NCBI RefSeq assembly: GCF_016648855.1
Contig: NZ_JACLQU010000016.1
Span: 1 to 58,011, forward strand
Reading direction: 5' to 3'
DNA length: 58,011 bases
Source of the DNA: Streptococcus parasanguinis
GTDB taxonomy: Bacteria; Bacillota; Bacilli; Lactobacillales; Streptococcaceae
This document shows positions 47,101-53,488 of the stretch, piece after piece (within the stretch, counting starts at the first letter, position 1; every line of letters begins with the position of its first letter). The notes under the pieces were generated by a model. That model was not told the DNA's origin. It made no database searches and worked only from the letters and a program-made list of their open reading frames with translations. Made by a program: the position numbers and the translations under genes.

Positions 47101-48405
47101 ACAACCGTTACTTATGACACGATGAAAGCAGTTGTAACAGTTGAAGTTTCTCATGATGGAACAGCGAAAGCTCTCCTTACTAAGGTAACGGATCCATCAG
47201 ACAAAGAATTCAATAACACTGTTCGCCCACCTGAAACTCCAGAATTCAACCCAGAGAAATACATCTTGAACGAATCTAAATTCGATCTTACAGGTGTGAA
47301 ACTTCTCGACGATGATGACGAGTTGAAGAATAAAGTTGCGGACACAAATGCAAATCCTTACGTTGATAAGACTGATAACAACGAAGCTCAAAATATCAAT
47401 ACGAAGACACTCAAGAAAGGTGATAAAGTATACTACCAAGTATGGTTGGATACAACTAAATTCACTGAAGCACACAATATTCAATCTGTTGGTGTTACAG
47501 ATAAATATGACAGTGCAAACTTGACTGTCAACGGAGCTGATATTAAGGCATACGACTCTGTAACAGGAGAAGATGTAACAGCTAAGTTTGATATCAAGGT
47601 TGAAAACGGTGTGATTACTGCAACATCTAAAGCAGACTTGACTAAGTCACTTGGAGACGCAGAAAATACACAAGTTATCGACACAACTAAGTTGGCCTTT
47701 GGACGTTACTACAAGTTTGAAATTCCTGCAGAAATTAAACAATCTGCTCAAGATGGTGTGGACATTGAAAATACAGCTTCACAAATCGTACACCAATACG
47801 ATCCAACTAAGAAGACTGTAGAAAAACCAGAAAAACCAACTGAAAAACGTGTAGTCAACATTCCAGTTAAGGTTCAATTCCAATTCACTAAGAAATTGGA
47901 AGGTCGTGCATTGAAGGCTGGTGAATTCAGTTTCGTTCTTAAGGACGAAAAAGGAAATGTGATCGAAACCGTAACCAATGATGCGGCTGGTAAGATCACC
48001 TTCTCAAATCTTGAATTCAAACGTGGTGAAGAAGGAACTCATCTCTACCATGTAGAAGAAATCCGTGGCACAGATTCTAGCATCGAATACGATAAGATGG
48101 TTGCCACTGTGGGTATTATGATTAACAAAGACGGTAAAGTATTGACGGCTATTACTCAGTTGCCAGAAGATACAGAGTTTAACAACACTGTTATTCCGCC
48201 AACAACACCGCCAACAACACCGCCAAATACACCACCAACAACACCACCAACAACACCGCCAACGCCACCAACACCTACAACTCCTCCAGCTCCAGCACTT
48301 CCTGAAACTGGTGAAGAACAATCAGCATCTGCTGCATTGTTAGGTGCTGCACTTGGTATGGTTGGCCTTGCGGGACTTGCAAAACGCAAAAAACGCGAAG
48401 ACTAA
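35134..48405 (+). CDS. Giant LPETG adhesin (4423 residues) with tandem isopeptide-type modules
   Basis: Very large wall-anchored fibrillar protein. The signal peptide has the FSLRKYSIG (YSIRK-type) motif, with cleavage after TASA39. Residues 40-240 are Ala/Thr/Ser/Glu-rich. About 245-690 form a unique beta-rich region that is likely to bind the ligand. 695-1395 hold six pilin isopeptide-linkage domains (KxLxGRxLxxGEFxF ... YTVEEV ... EFNN). 1396-4355 hold nine modules of ~327 residues. Each module pairs a domain resembling the SspB-C2-type adhesin domain (VYQVWLDTTKF ... FGRYYKFDIP ... IENTA) with another pilin-type domain. A TTPPTTPP wall-spanning region and LPETG at 4389 close the protein. 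Conserved Lys, Glu and Asn in each pilin domain suggest internal isopeptide bonds giving a stiff fibre. The frame is open throughout the 13.3 kb. Ligand unknown; no accessory secretion genes are in view. Confidence 0.92.
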   Translation: MKDIFNRRQRFSLRKYSIGVCSVLLGTALFAAGANTASAEETTAPSGASTSASTESASDSTVGAETAPSSTAASYNAKVTNVDQANTGAAQEVKEQSEATKAAAKAEEAAKLAPKAEETVKPAKTEEASKPLNVGSLPEIALPVTNKAELSAKPASTTAPTTASPTSTRAAASENSESVATSEAATAETPVTLNATVKPTSLRGTDAPTAERAAAEDRSASLDRAATDLANGGALATTRSRRGRRAVTDHNNEPVAVATFLKDGEVATPEMTDPNGATVSSQPVPSGYSAKEGDVYTYSIVDLTRFNERYNTNYYTRAYKGFNDSTDTTVELIDKNTGNVVETRKITASSGIQKFTTTATASRGELTWQVDYDPGTGTGPGKTDQPFIQYGYEVGASIQALVAPGHNLTTEEQKLYDAVYAARTSTDIINVVEPAYNGRTITDTNAKIPLSVNKTTYYKVVDKNNPTFNANKTDVTVQDYKENGNEVNLASYTLKAMEGQNFTASGERQFDGYKLYQAADANDQSGYVSRPYKVGTKFMDAERAGIKRIKEIVGEDGTVVVRVYLLDPKQQSKRSDGTLSTDGYMLLAETKPIKPGDYNKQELAVKKSPLNTIPFTDSKGVTYANGKEVPFDFQKAAGYTPYKTVFVPFLGDNIGHLSPNEQLVRGVNGIGTNVDLLNSLTPYKQPIYYYVKQEPVTVTPEVEKQLEGRVLVDGEFSFKIEKDQENKSLPGYEETVTNKNGKATFSKLNFNKVGTYTYTITEVKGSDTNVDYDGMTVKMTVTVTENSKGDLQAAVKYSGTGGFASSADDKVFNNYVVAPVKTKFDFSKALAGRELKEGEFSFVLKDSDGKTLQTKTNTKAGVVAFDDLTFDNTQVGKHKYTVEEVIPENKETGMTYDTMKAEVTITVTKEGHVLKATNTLPADTEFNNTFTPVATQAQFKFTKKLEGKELTKDAFTFELLENGNVIQTKKNAADGTIQFDAISYDKEGSHTYTVREIAGTDTNIDYDDMNAVVKVNVTKDAASGVLTAKVTMPEDTEFNNFAVAPVKTRFDFSKALAGRELKEGEFTFVLKDANGKTLQTKTNTKQGVVAFDNLTFDNTQVGVHKYTVEEVQGSEAGMTYDPMKAEVTITVTKEGHVLKATNALPADTEFNNTFTPAATQAQFKFTKRLEGKELTKDAFTFELLENGNVIQTKKNAADGSITFDAIEYNAVGEHTYTVREVAGADTNIDYDSMNAVVTVNVTKNAATGILSAAVTMPEDTEFNNYVVSPVVTKFDFTKKLAGRKLAAGEFSFVLKDAAGNKVETVKNDADGNVTFSELSFDNTKVGTHTYTVEEVIPENKEFGMTYDQMKATVTVEVAKNGHSLTTVTNVTSTGGKDANGKATDGTADKEFNNKVTPPETPEFQPEKFVVSKEKYDITGNKLMDDDDELTNEYTETNADPYVDKTNNNEPENLNTKTVKRGSKLVYQVWLDTTKFTEANNIQYVGVSDTYDADKLDVNAADIKAYDSVTGAEVTNKFDIKVENGTITATSKDEFIKDKVNAPVIDTTKFEFGRYYKFDIPATVKESVKAGADIENTANQTVHVYNPVSKTVEKPEKPTQKRVNSVPVPVEMNFTKRLEGRELQAKEFEFVLKKDGVEVERVKNDAAGKIVFKTLEFGRDDLGKTYNYTVEETPGTDATVKYDTMVATVKVVVSHDGTAKAIVANVTDAADKEFNNRVTPPEEPKFQPEKYVVSKEKYDITGDKLVDDDRELADKYADTNANPYADDASNNEAENLNTKTVERGSKLVYQVWLDTTKFDAANKDNIQTVGISDNYDEAKLNLNAADIKAYDSVTGAEVTDKFDIAVNNGVITANLKAGFTKSLGDAENTQVIDTTKFEFGRYYKFDIPTTVKDDVVAGADIENTAAQVVNYYNPTTKKVEKPEKPTEKRVNNVPISVEFNFTKKLEGRALKANEFTFELKDSDNVVIATATNDAAGNFKFTPVDYTNKAGKTVTALKYQKGQEGTYTYTVTEVKGTDSTVTYDEMSAVVTVTVSHDGTAKALITNVTEPADKEFNNKVTPPEEPKFQPEKYVVSKAKFDITGTKLVDDDSELTDKYGETNTNPYVDTTANNEDENLNTKPVERGQKLYYQVWLDTTKFSATNKENIQTVGITDNYDKDKLTVNASDIKVYDSVTGADVTTKFDISDNNGILTANLKDGFTKSLGDAENTQIIDTTKFEFGRYYKFDIPATVKDDVVAGADIENKAAQVVNYYNPVSKTVEKPNKPTEKRVNSVPISVEFNFTKKLEGRELKAGEFTFELKDSDNVVIATATNDAAGKIKFAPVDYTNKAGETVTALKYQKGQEGTYKYTVEEVKGTDATVTYDTMKAVVTVEVRHDGTAKALITNVTEPADKEFNNTVRPPEEPKFQPEKYVVSKEKFDITGDKLVDDDKELTDKYADTNADPYADDASNNEKENLNTKTVNRGDKLVYQVWLDTTKFDANNKDNIQSVGISDDYDEAKLELDSTKIKAYDSVTGAEVTDKFDITVNNGVITATLKDGFTKSLGDAENTQVIDTTKFEFGRYYKFDIPTTVKADVPGGVDIENTAAQVVNYYNPTTKKVEKPSKPTEKRVNNVPVEVEFNFTKRLEGRELKANEFSFVLKDSTGKEVETVSNDASGNVKFKALEFKKGDEGVHKYTVEEVKGSDATVTYDTMKANVTVTVKHDGTAKVLIATVGDIADKEFNNRVTPPEEPKFQPEKYVLNTAKFSITDNKLLDDDAELTDKYGETNTDPYVDKTDNNEAENINTKSVKRGEKIYYQVWLDTTKFDAANKDNVQTVGVTDNFDETKVDVDGSAIKAYDSVTGADVTDKFDIAVNNGVMTATLKDGFTKSLGDAENTQIIDTTKFEFGRYYKFDIPATVKNDVPGGADIENTAAQVVNYYNPVSKTVEKPNKPTEKRVNNVPVEVEFNFTKRLEGRELKENEFSFVLKDSEGKTLETVSNDAAGNVKFSKLEFKKGQEGVHNYTVEEVKGSDATVTYDTMKANVTVTVKHDGTAKVLIATVGEIADKEFNNRVTPPEEPKFQPEKYVVSKEKYDITGDKLVDDDKELADKYADTSADPYADDASNNEKENLNTKTVKRGDKLVYQVWLDTTKFDANNKDNIQSVGISDDYDEAKLELDSTKIKAYDSVTGAEVTDKFDITVNNGVITATLKDGFTKSLGDAENTQVIDTTKFEFGRYYKFDIPTTVKADVPGGVDIENTAAQVVNYYNPTTKKVEKPSKPTEKRVNNVPVEVEFNFTKRLEGRELKANEFSFVLKDSEGNTLETVKNDASGNVKFSALEFKKGQEGVHNYTVEEVKGSDATVTYDTMKANVTVTVSHDGTAKILVATVGKIADKEFNNRVTPPETPEFNPEKYVLNEKEFDLTGTSLLDDDKELADKYADTNENPYADDASNNEKANINTKSVKPGQKLVYQVWLDTTKFDANNKDHIQSVGISDDYDEAKVDVDGSAIKAYDGKTGADVTAKFDITVNNGVITATLKDGFTKSLGDAENTQVIDTTKFEFGRYYKFDIPATVKADVAGGVDIENTAAQVVNYYNPTTKKVEKPEKPTEKRVNSVPVEVEFNFTKRMEGRELKANEFSFVLKDSEGKTLETVKNDKDGNVKFSKLEFKKGQEGVHNYTVEEVKGSDATVTYDTMKANVTVTVSHDGKAKVLIAKVGDIADKEFNNKVTPPETPEFNPEKYILNAEKFDLTGKSLLDDDKELADKVAETNANPYADKADNNEAANINTKTVKRGDKVVYQVWLDTTKFTEAHNIQSVGVTDDYEEDKLDINVANIKAYDSVTGEDVTAKFDIKVENGVISATSKADLTKSLGDAENTPVIDTTKFAFGRYYKFDIPATVKDTVKGGADIENTAAQIVHQYDPTSKTVKKPNKPTEKRVVNIPVSVEFNFTKRLEGRELKANEFSFVLKDSTGKVVETVKNDASGNVKFSALEFKKGQEGTYNYTVEEVKGTDTTVTYDTMKAVVTVEVSHDGTAKALLTKVTDPSDKEFNNTVRPPETPEFNPEKYILNESKFDLTGVKLLDDDDELKNKVADTNANPYVDKTDNNEAQNINTKTLKKGDKVYYQVWLDTTKFTEAHNIQSVGVTDKYDSANLTVNGADIKAYDSVTGEDVTAKFDIKVENGVITATSKADLTKSLGDAENTQVIDTTKLAFGRYYKFEIPAEIKQSAQDGVDIENTASQIVHQYDPTKKTVEKPEKPTEKRVVNIPVKVQFQFTKKLEGRALKAGEFSFVLKDEKGNVIETVTNDAAGKITFSNLEFKRGEEGTHLYHVEEIRGTDSSIEYDKMVATVGIMINKDGKVLTAITQLPEDTEFNNTVIPPTTPPTTPPNTPPTTPPTTPPTPPTPTTPPAPALPETGEEQSASAALLGAALGMVGLAGLAKRKKRED
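39319..48189 (+). repeat. Nine tandem ~0.98-kb modules in the giant adhesin
   Basis: Modules start at 39319, 40285, 41305, 42325, 43306, 44287, 45268, 46249 and 47224, each with a (T/R)PPE(T/E)P(E/K)F(Q/N)PEK motif. Spacing is 966, 1020, 1020, 981, 981, 981, 981 and 975 bp. Modules 2 and 3 carry a 13-residue insertion (TNKAGKTVTALKY-like). Modules 4 and 6 are almost identical in DNA over several hundred bases although module 5 between them differs. Confidence 0.92.
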
Positions 48406-48461
48406 AATTGAGGTGACATCAGCAAACTTGTTGATGAGGTGACAATTTTAGATCCAACAGG

Positions 48462-48500
48462 AAGAGGCTTTGCTCGAAAGAGCAAGGCCTCTTTGTTTGT
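48462..48500 (+). terminator. Terminator of the giant adhesin gene
   Basis: A 14-bp stem, AAGAGGCTTTGCTC / GAGCAAGGCCTCTT, with a GAAA loop and a T-rich tail. Upstream at 48408-48452 a direct repeat of GAGGTGACA flanks an ATCAgCAA/TTGtTGAT hairpin. Confidence 0.9.
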
Positions 48501-48598
48501 TGTTAAAAGCTTAGAAAAAATTGCCTATATATTATGAAATGTTTCAGAAATTATTCGATTAGTCATTTCATTCGGTTACTAGTTTCAGTAAAATTCCA

Positions 48599-48627
48599 TT
48601 GACTTGAAGTGGAGAAAACAGTATACT
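48599..48627 (+). promoter_or_regulatory. Promoter of the 6S-like RNA
   Basis: TTGACT (48599-48604) and TATACT (48622-48627), 17-nt spacing, with no open reading frame behind it. Confidence 0.75.
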
Positions 48628-48633
48628 AGAAAA

Positions 48634-48823
48634 GCAATTTGATCTTTCAAACTGCCGGCAACAAGGGGAATGAATCCACTTTGAATTGGAATACAGTAGG
48701 GTTTGGAGTGGTAGTACTTCACACCCTTATTGTCGTCAGTCACCCTCATAAACGGGACATAGACTCCGAATGAGTTGTATAAATATAAAAAACTTCCTTG
48801 GAACAGAATTCCATAGGAAGTTT
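48634..48823 (+). ncRNA. Stand-alone small RNA, 6S RNA-like fold
   Basis: A transcript of about 190 nt runs from a strong promoter to a hairpin terminator (AAACTTCCT ... AGGAAGTTT, 48788-48823). The fold by eye has four parts. A closing stem pairs CAATTTG (48635-48641) with TGAGTTG (48771-48777). A large open bubble follows, with a small hairpin on its 3' side. A long upper stem pairs ACTG with CAGT and GGCAACAAGGG (48657-48667) with CCCTTATTGTC (48724-48734). A terminal CCACT/AGTGG stem tops it. A long hairpin with a central bubble is the layout of 6S RNA, which binds RNA polymerase. The family name is inference. The same terminator also serves the convergent dextranase gene. Confidence 0.55.
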
Positions 48824-48838
48824 CTTTTTGTTTTAGAG

Positions 48839-51800
48839 CTACTCTTGTTTCTTTTTGTAAGAGATAAGACTGGCCAAACCTGCTAAGAGGCCAAGTCCAA
48901 GTAGGGCTAGCAGAGAGGCTTCTTCACCTGTTGCAGGTAGGTGAGTTCCTTCTTGAGGGGTGTTAGGAACAACTTCAGGGAGTTCCTCTTTTTGGCTTGT
49001 TGTTTCAAGAGGTTTCTCCTCTTCTTTGTTAGAGAGAAGTGGTGATCCCTTTTCTTCATGAGCATCAGTCGTGTTTGCTTTTGTCACGGAAGGAAGAGGG
49101 CTAACTGTTTCTTCTTTTTCTGTTTCTGGGGATGATTGTGGAGTAGGGATTTCTTTGACCTTGTAGGCAAAGATCAAGATGGTTGTTCCCACTTCTACGT
49201 TCCCAGTTTGTTCAGCTGCACCGATCCGTTCATAGATGTGGCCGTCGTAGGAGATCTCATCTGGTGCGCTAGCGACGTAATGAGTTCCATTGTCCACATT
49301 TGTTGCAACAGCAAGCTCTGGTTGCAATTCAGTGTTAGTATCTTGGATGACAAATCGCGCGATGACCGTTCCCGTAGCTAACTTGTAATCATAGATGACA
49401 GTTTTCGTTCCCTTAGTGACTGTGCCACTTGGATCAGCAGAATCAGCACGGTGTCCAACTAGATGGTAGATACGACCATCTTTTGTGATTTCTGTTGGGG
49501 CCTCACTGGTGTACTTGGTGCCGAAATCTACCTCTGTAGCGAGGTTTTGCGCCTCTCGCAGATCAGTGTCACCTCCCTCAGTGAGGAATCGTACTCTGAC
49601 CGATCCTTTGGCGATAGCATAGGAAATAGCGGTATCAGCTGTTGGAGACTCAGGGCTTGGAAGAAGATAGCCTTTGGTTTCGTCAAGTGGATCCACAAGG
49701 TTTAAGACTTGTCCACGAGCATCTTTTGGCTCTAATCCCTCTACGTAAGGAAGGATAGCAGTAGGAGATGCGATGGCAGTAGGATTTGTGGGATCATTTA
49801 GATAAGTGATCTCTTTTTGAGCATGGGCTGGTTCTTTACCAGTAGCATAGCTGATCCTATAGGCACCGACTGGGCGATAGATGACCGTATCTGTGATGTC
49901 TGCTGCATCAGCATGAATGCCAGTATGTTCTCCTGCTTTTGTCAGATCAGAAGAGGTGGCATCAGTCGATTCTTCTGCTACGACAACAAAGCCTTTTTTG
50001 ACGGGATTTTCAAGAGCTGCAAAGCTTGTGCCGTCTTGGCCCGTCCAGTCTTCAAGACTTGTCTCGCCTGTCACCAAATTGATGGTACCTTTGCGAGTGA
50101 AATGAAGGCTGTCAGTTTGGTCAGCTATTCCTGCAGACTGGCGGTTAGATCCATCGTTGTCCTCTGTTACATAGATCACTGTACGGGTCACTGTTTCAGA
50201 TAAATGATCCAGATCAGCCGTTGTTTGACCAGCTGGAGCTAGAGGAGTTGGATAGACACGACCTTCGCTATCTCCTGGAACAACTTGACCGGCTTGGATG
50301 AGCTGTGTTGCAGAAAATTCCACAATTTTTGGTGCCAAGCGGACAATAAACTCTTGAACCCCATCTTCATTGGTGTTGGTAGCGTCGCGGTCAAAGTTTG
50401 GTTGTCCGTCTGCATCGAAACCATTTTCTACTAGTTCATAGCCTTTCTTCAAATAGTTGTCAATGGTTTCTTTTGTAGAGTAGTTGATCTTTTCACCTGT
50501 ATGACCAACCAAGTCACTGGAACGCTCAAGCTCAACTCCGTTTTCGTCTTGATAAAGAACATGAGCGGCTTCATTGAGTTTGACGTAGAGCATATCCCAT
50601 ACATCTAGACTAGGAACATCGATAGCAGCCATCCATTGGCCAGCCCCTCCGTCATAATAAACATTTGCGTTTGTTTCCCGAAGGTTGATGTTGTATTTTC
50701 CTTCAACAGCATCAGGTGTTGCCCAGTAAATGCTGGCGTGTTCAGCCTGGTCTTTTGTGATTTTTCCGAGTGGAACAAAAGCTTGAATATTTGTCAATTT
50801 TTCGGTTGTATTCACAGCGCTGTTCCATTTATTTTCAGTGATGCCGACCAAATTGATCAAGTGAGCAATCCGATCACCTGTCTTGGTTTCTTTTGTAATG
50901 GTATAAACGGTTCCAGGTTGAACCCCGTCAGCATTATCCAGGTTGGATCCGATGAAGTTGCCGTTTACCAGTACATTTGTATTGTCTACAATCCGATGAG
51001 TATCATGTGCCAAGGTGTCGCGCCCGCGGAGAAGTTCTTGATAAGCAACGATGAATTCTTGGTAGTTGAATTCTGCATTGGCAAAATCAGCATTGACTGG
51101 TAGGTTTTGATTGAGATACCATTCTGCTTGGATCACCCCAAAACCTTTAGCATCTTGAGAAGTATTGAGGGCTGCAGTCGTCATATGGTAGCCACCGCTT
51201 GCTGCGATGATGGCATCTGTCAGCAATTCGTTGTCTTTGCTGAGGGTTGATGCATTTTTACCACGATGGGTATAGGCTGCGATGATAGGAGATTTCCCCT
51301 TGTATAAATCACGCATCCGTTCGGTGAGACGCGTCAAGGCTTGGTAGGTAGAGTCATAGGCAATGCTATCTCCCCAAACTTCCGCATAAGGTGCAGAGAC
51401 ATTGGTCTTTCCTAGTCGATCAGCATCTCCAGTAGAGATATCGTTGATCATGAAGTCATAGCCTTCTTTTTTGAGGGCCTCTGTTGCAGCTGTGGCTAGT
51501 TCTGGATAGTGTTCGCTCAAAGAGAAGCCTTTTCCAGGTTCACTGACTTTTTCCACCCAGTTAGAGCCCATGGTATCCCCTTGCCATCCATCAAAATTCC
51601 CTTCTTTCATGGCTTTGGTCATGACTTCAATGATAAATTTTTGCCAATTTGGATCACCCGGATCGAGAAATTGTTGGATATCGGTTGCAGTGACATCACC
51701 CTTTTTACCAAAGTTGAAATGGTCTTGTAGATTGCGAACAATGGCACTTTTCACTTCATTTGGGACCCCTTCTTCTAGGGAAACTGCGTAAATCATGTTA

Positions 51801-52726
51801 TAGAGCATGGCTTTGGCACCAGTTGTATGGACATGAGCCACCAGCTCTTTGACTGCTTCTGTATCGATGACAGGTAAGTAGGACTTGCGCTTGTCAGGAT
51901 CTGTTTCGCTATTTGGAATCAAGAAAGTCGCCCAGTCTTGAGTGAAACGTTCAACATTTGCTGGGAATGGGTTGGCAGGTGTATTGTAAACGTCGTAGAA
52001 GAAGTAGTTGTTGATGTGCATATTGGCCAATTGGTCAATGCTATTCTTGTAGCCTTCTACCTGATCATTGGTGATGGAGTTGTGATTGTCTTTAGAGCCG
52101 GCAACCACCCCATAACGTGGGTAAATCGTCCAGTCATCTTCAACAGCAAGACCCGCTGCCTTATGAAAGGCTTGGGAGCCATCTGCTTTCTTACCAAGGA
52201 CATCAACGATAAATCCAGCATTAGGTGAAAAGACTGTACTTGGAATTGTCAGTTCGCCGCCTTCAACGTTTTTCTTTTCATAAATGACCTGATCTAAATG
52301 AGAGACAGTGACATCAGATGAAACCACTTCAGGGTTGTTGATAGAGATGCGGACGTCTTCCCCACTTTTATAAGTCGCTTTATCAAAGGTGACGTCGTTG
52401 GTGATTTTTGGAGTATTATAAGTAGTTGCTGGAGTTGCACTGACCGGTTGAGTGGCAGTTACAGTTGCTGTTGATTCCGATGGAGAAGAAGTTGCTTCCG
52501 TCGTAGCAACTTCCTCACTAGTAGTGGTAGGAGCACTGGTGTTGGTTGCTACTGCTTGAGCGGTTGCTGGGATCTCAGAAGTCGGATTGGTGTTGACCTC
52601 GTCAGCCATGGCAACAGAGCTTACCATCAAGGCTCCAAAAAGGGTAATCATAGAGACCAATGCCTTGTTGCGCTTGCGAAAATAGCCGTGCCCTTTTTCA
52701 GAGACACTATTTTTTTGTTGATTCAT
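48839..52726 (-). CDS. dexA: LPATG-anchored dextranase (GH66)
   Basis: Secreted, wall-anchored endo-1,6-alpha-glucanase of 1295 residues. A signal peptide with GHGYFRKRNKALVSMIT is cleaved after AMA41. A Ser/Thr-rich stretch and a beta-sandwich (about 105-195) precede the GH66 catalytic region. That region has IYPRYGVVAG, NNYFFYDVYN, the nucleophile Asp384 in FDGWQGDTMG and the acid/base Glu449 in YAEVW, which fit the two catalytic residues of S. mutans dextranase as I recall them. After the catalytic and C-terminal beta domains come two MucBP-like repeats (about 1040-1190), a Pro/Glu-rich linker and LPATG at 1263. The ATG at 52726 has GGGAG upstream; 52741 is less likely. It cuts dextran/glucan in plaque. 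The divergent neighbour is a glucan-binding-type adhesin. Confidence 0.93.
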   Translation of the reverse strand: MNQQKNSVSEKGHGYFRKRNKALVSMITLFGALMVSSVAMADEVNTNPTSEIPATAQAVATNTSAPTTTSEEVATTEATSSPSESTATVTATQPVSATPATTYNTPKITNDVTFDKATYKSGEDVRISINNPEVVSSDVTVSHLDQVIYEKKNVEGGELTIPSTVFSPNAGFIVDVLGKKADGSQAFHKAAGLAVEDDWTIYPRYGVVAGSKDNHNSITNDQVEGYKNSIDQLANMHINNYFFYDVYNTPANPFPANVERFTQDWATFLIPNSETDPDKRKSYLPVIDTEAVKELVAHVHTTGAKAMLYNMIYAVSLEEGVPNEVKSAIVRNLQDHFNFGKKGDVTATDIQQFLDPGDPNWQKFIIEVMTKAMKEGNFDGWQGDTMGSNWVEKVSEPGKGFSLSEHYPELATAATEALKKEGYDFMINDISTGDADRLGKTNVSAPYAEVWGDSIAYDSTYQALTRLTERMRDLYKGKSPIIAAYTHRGKNASTLSKDNELLTDAIIAASGGYHMTTAALNTSQDAKGFGVIQAEWYLNQNLPVNADFANAEFNYQEFIVAYQELLRGRDTLAHDTHRIVDNTNVLVNGNFIGSNLDNADGVQPGTVYTITKETKTGDRIAHLINLVGITENKWNSAVNTTEKLTNIQAFVPLGKITKDQAEHASIYWATPDAVEGKYNINLRETNANVYYDGGAGQWMAAIDVPSLDVWDMLYVKLNEAAHVLYQDENGVELERSSDLVGHTGEKINYSTKETIDNYLKKGYELVENGFDADGQPNFDRDATNTNEDGVQEFIVRLAPKIVEFSATQLIQAGQVVPGDSEGRVYPTPLAPAGQTTADLDHLSETVTRTVIYVTEDNDGSNRQSAGIADQTDSLHFTRKGTINLVTGETSLEDWTGQDGTSFAALENPVKKGFVVVAEESTDATSSDLTKAGEHTGIHADAADITDTVIYRPVGAYRISYATGKEPAHAQKEITYLNDPTNPTAIASPTAILPYVEGLEPKDARGQVLNLVDPLDETKGYLLPSPESPTADTAISYAIAKGSVRVRFLTEGGDTDLREAQNLATEVDFGTKYTSEAPTEITKDGRIYHLVGHRADSADPSGTVTKGTKTVIYDYKLATGTVIARFVIQDTNTELQPELAVATNVDNGTHYVASAPDEISYDGHIYERIGAAEQTGNVEVGTTILIFAYKVKEIPTPQSSPETEKEETVSPLPSVTKANTTDAHEEKGSPLLSNKEEEKPLETTSQKEELPEVVPNTPQEGTHLPATGEEASLLALLGLGLLAGLASLISYKKKQE

Positions 52727-52760
52727 TTTTTTCTCCCACATACTGTTTGTATAGTTTGCT

Positions 52761-52936
52761 GAGGCTGGGACAAAAGTCCTAGCCTCTTAATTATTTTTGG
52801 ATTGTCGAGCAAGACGCAGTGGTTGAGTGGGCTCTACTAAGCTGATTTCATCAGCTTTTACAGCCCTACTCAACTGTGCGGAGGTGGGACGACGAAATCG
52901 AATTCTAACGAATTACCGATTTCTGTCCCACTCTCT
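52761..52936 (-). repeat. Dispersed hairpin repeat, copy E, inside the dexA leader
   Basis: Full copy lying between the dexA promoter (52950-52979) and the dexA start, in the sense that reads GTGGGAC first. The final hairpin GAGGCTAGGAC tttt GTCCCAGCCTC is followed by AGCAAAC instead of a T-tract, so it should not terminate the dexA transcript. Confidence 0.9.
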
Positions 52937-52949
52937 ATCGATGCCAATA

Positions 52950-52979
52950 AGTATACGACATTTCACTAGATAGTGTCAA
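52950..52979 (-). promoter_or_regulatory. dexA promoter
   Basis: Minus strand: TTGACA (52979-52974) and TATACT (52955-52950), 18-nt spacing. Transcription would begin near 52943 and pass through repeat copy E, giving a leader of about 215 nt. Confidence 0.75.
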
Positions 52980-53378
52980 TTTAAGAACGAAAGTCTGTTT
53001 GAAAATTTTCATGGAAGTATTAGAAAATAGCCTTAAATAGGGGTTTTTGATTCATAAAAATGAAAAACTAAAAAACGTTTGACACAAAATTTCCCCGCAT
53101 TTTAAAAATAGTACAAATTAGTGATAAAAACAAAACAAGGAGAAACGATTGCATAAGTTGTAAAGCCTATTAGTAAAAGAAATTCTGCAGTTTATTCTGT
53201 TTTTATTTCTGTAAATAAAGTTAAAAAAATTTTTTTAGAAAAATGAACCGGCAAAAATCAGATATCAAACGTTTGACATATATAGAAGAAAACTAAAAAG
53301 AAAACTTTTATAAACAAGGAGTTTTATCAAAAAAGAAGCAAAATTTAAATGGAGATGTGAAAAAATTAAAAAATAATA
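52980..53378. promoter_or_regulatory. AT-rich control region between dexA and the GbpC-like gene
   Basis: No gene seen. ACGTTTGACA occurs twice (near 53075 and 53268). The second lies in a perfect 12-bp palindrome, TCAAACGTTTGA (53265-53276). An AACGTT centre is typical of LacI-family operators. The first copy could also be a -35 (TTGACA, 17 nt, TTAAAA). Confidence 0.4.
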
Positions 53379-53450
53379 TTGACACATAAGGGGGTAAGTG
53401 TTAATATCTCTTTGCAAAAATCGACACTAGCGTTTAAAGTGTTGATTTTT
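53379..53450 (+). promoter_or_regulatory. GbpC-like gene promoter and 5'-end hairpin
   Basis: TTGACA (53379-53384), 17 nt, TAATAT (53402-53407). Directly at the expected start, AAAAATCGACACT (53416-53428) pairs with AGTGTTGATTTTT (53438-53450) around a 9-nt loop, with one G·U pair. It may stabilise the mRNA 5' end, act as an attenuator (it ends in T5G), or be an operator. Confidence 0.6.
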
Positions 53451-53488
53451 GTAAGGATAAATTTGAAAAAGAGGTTAGAAGGAATTAT

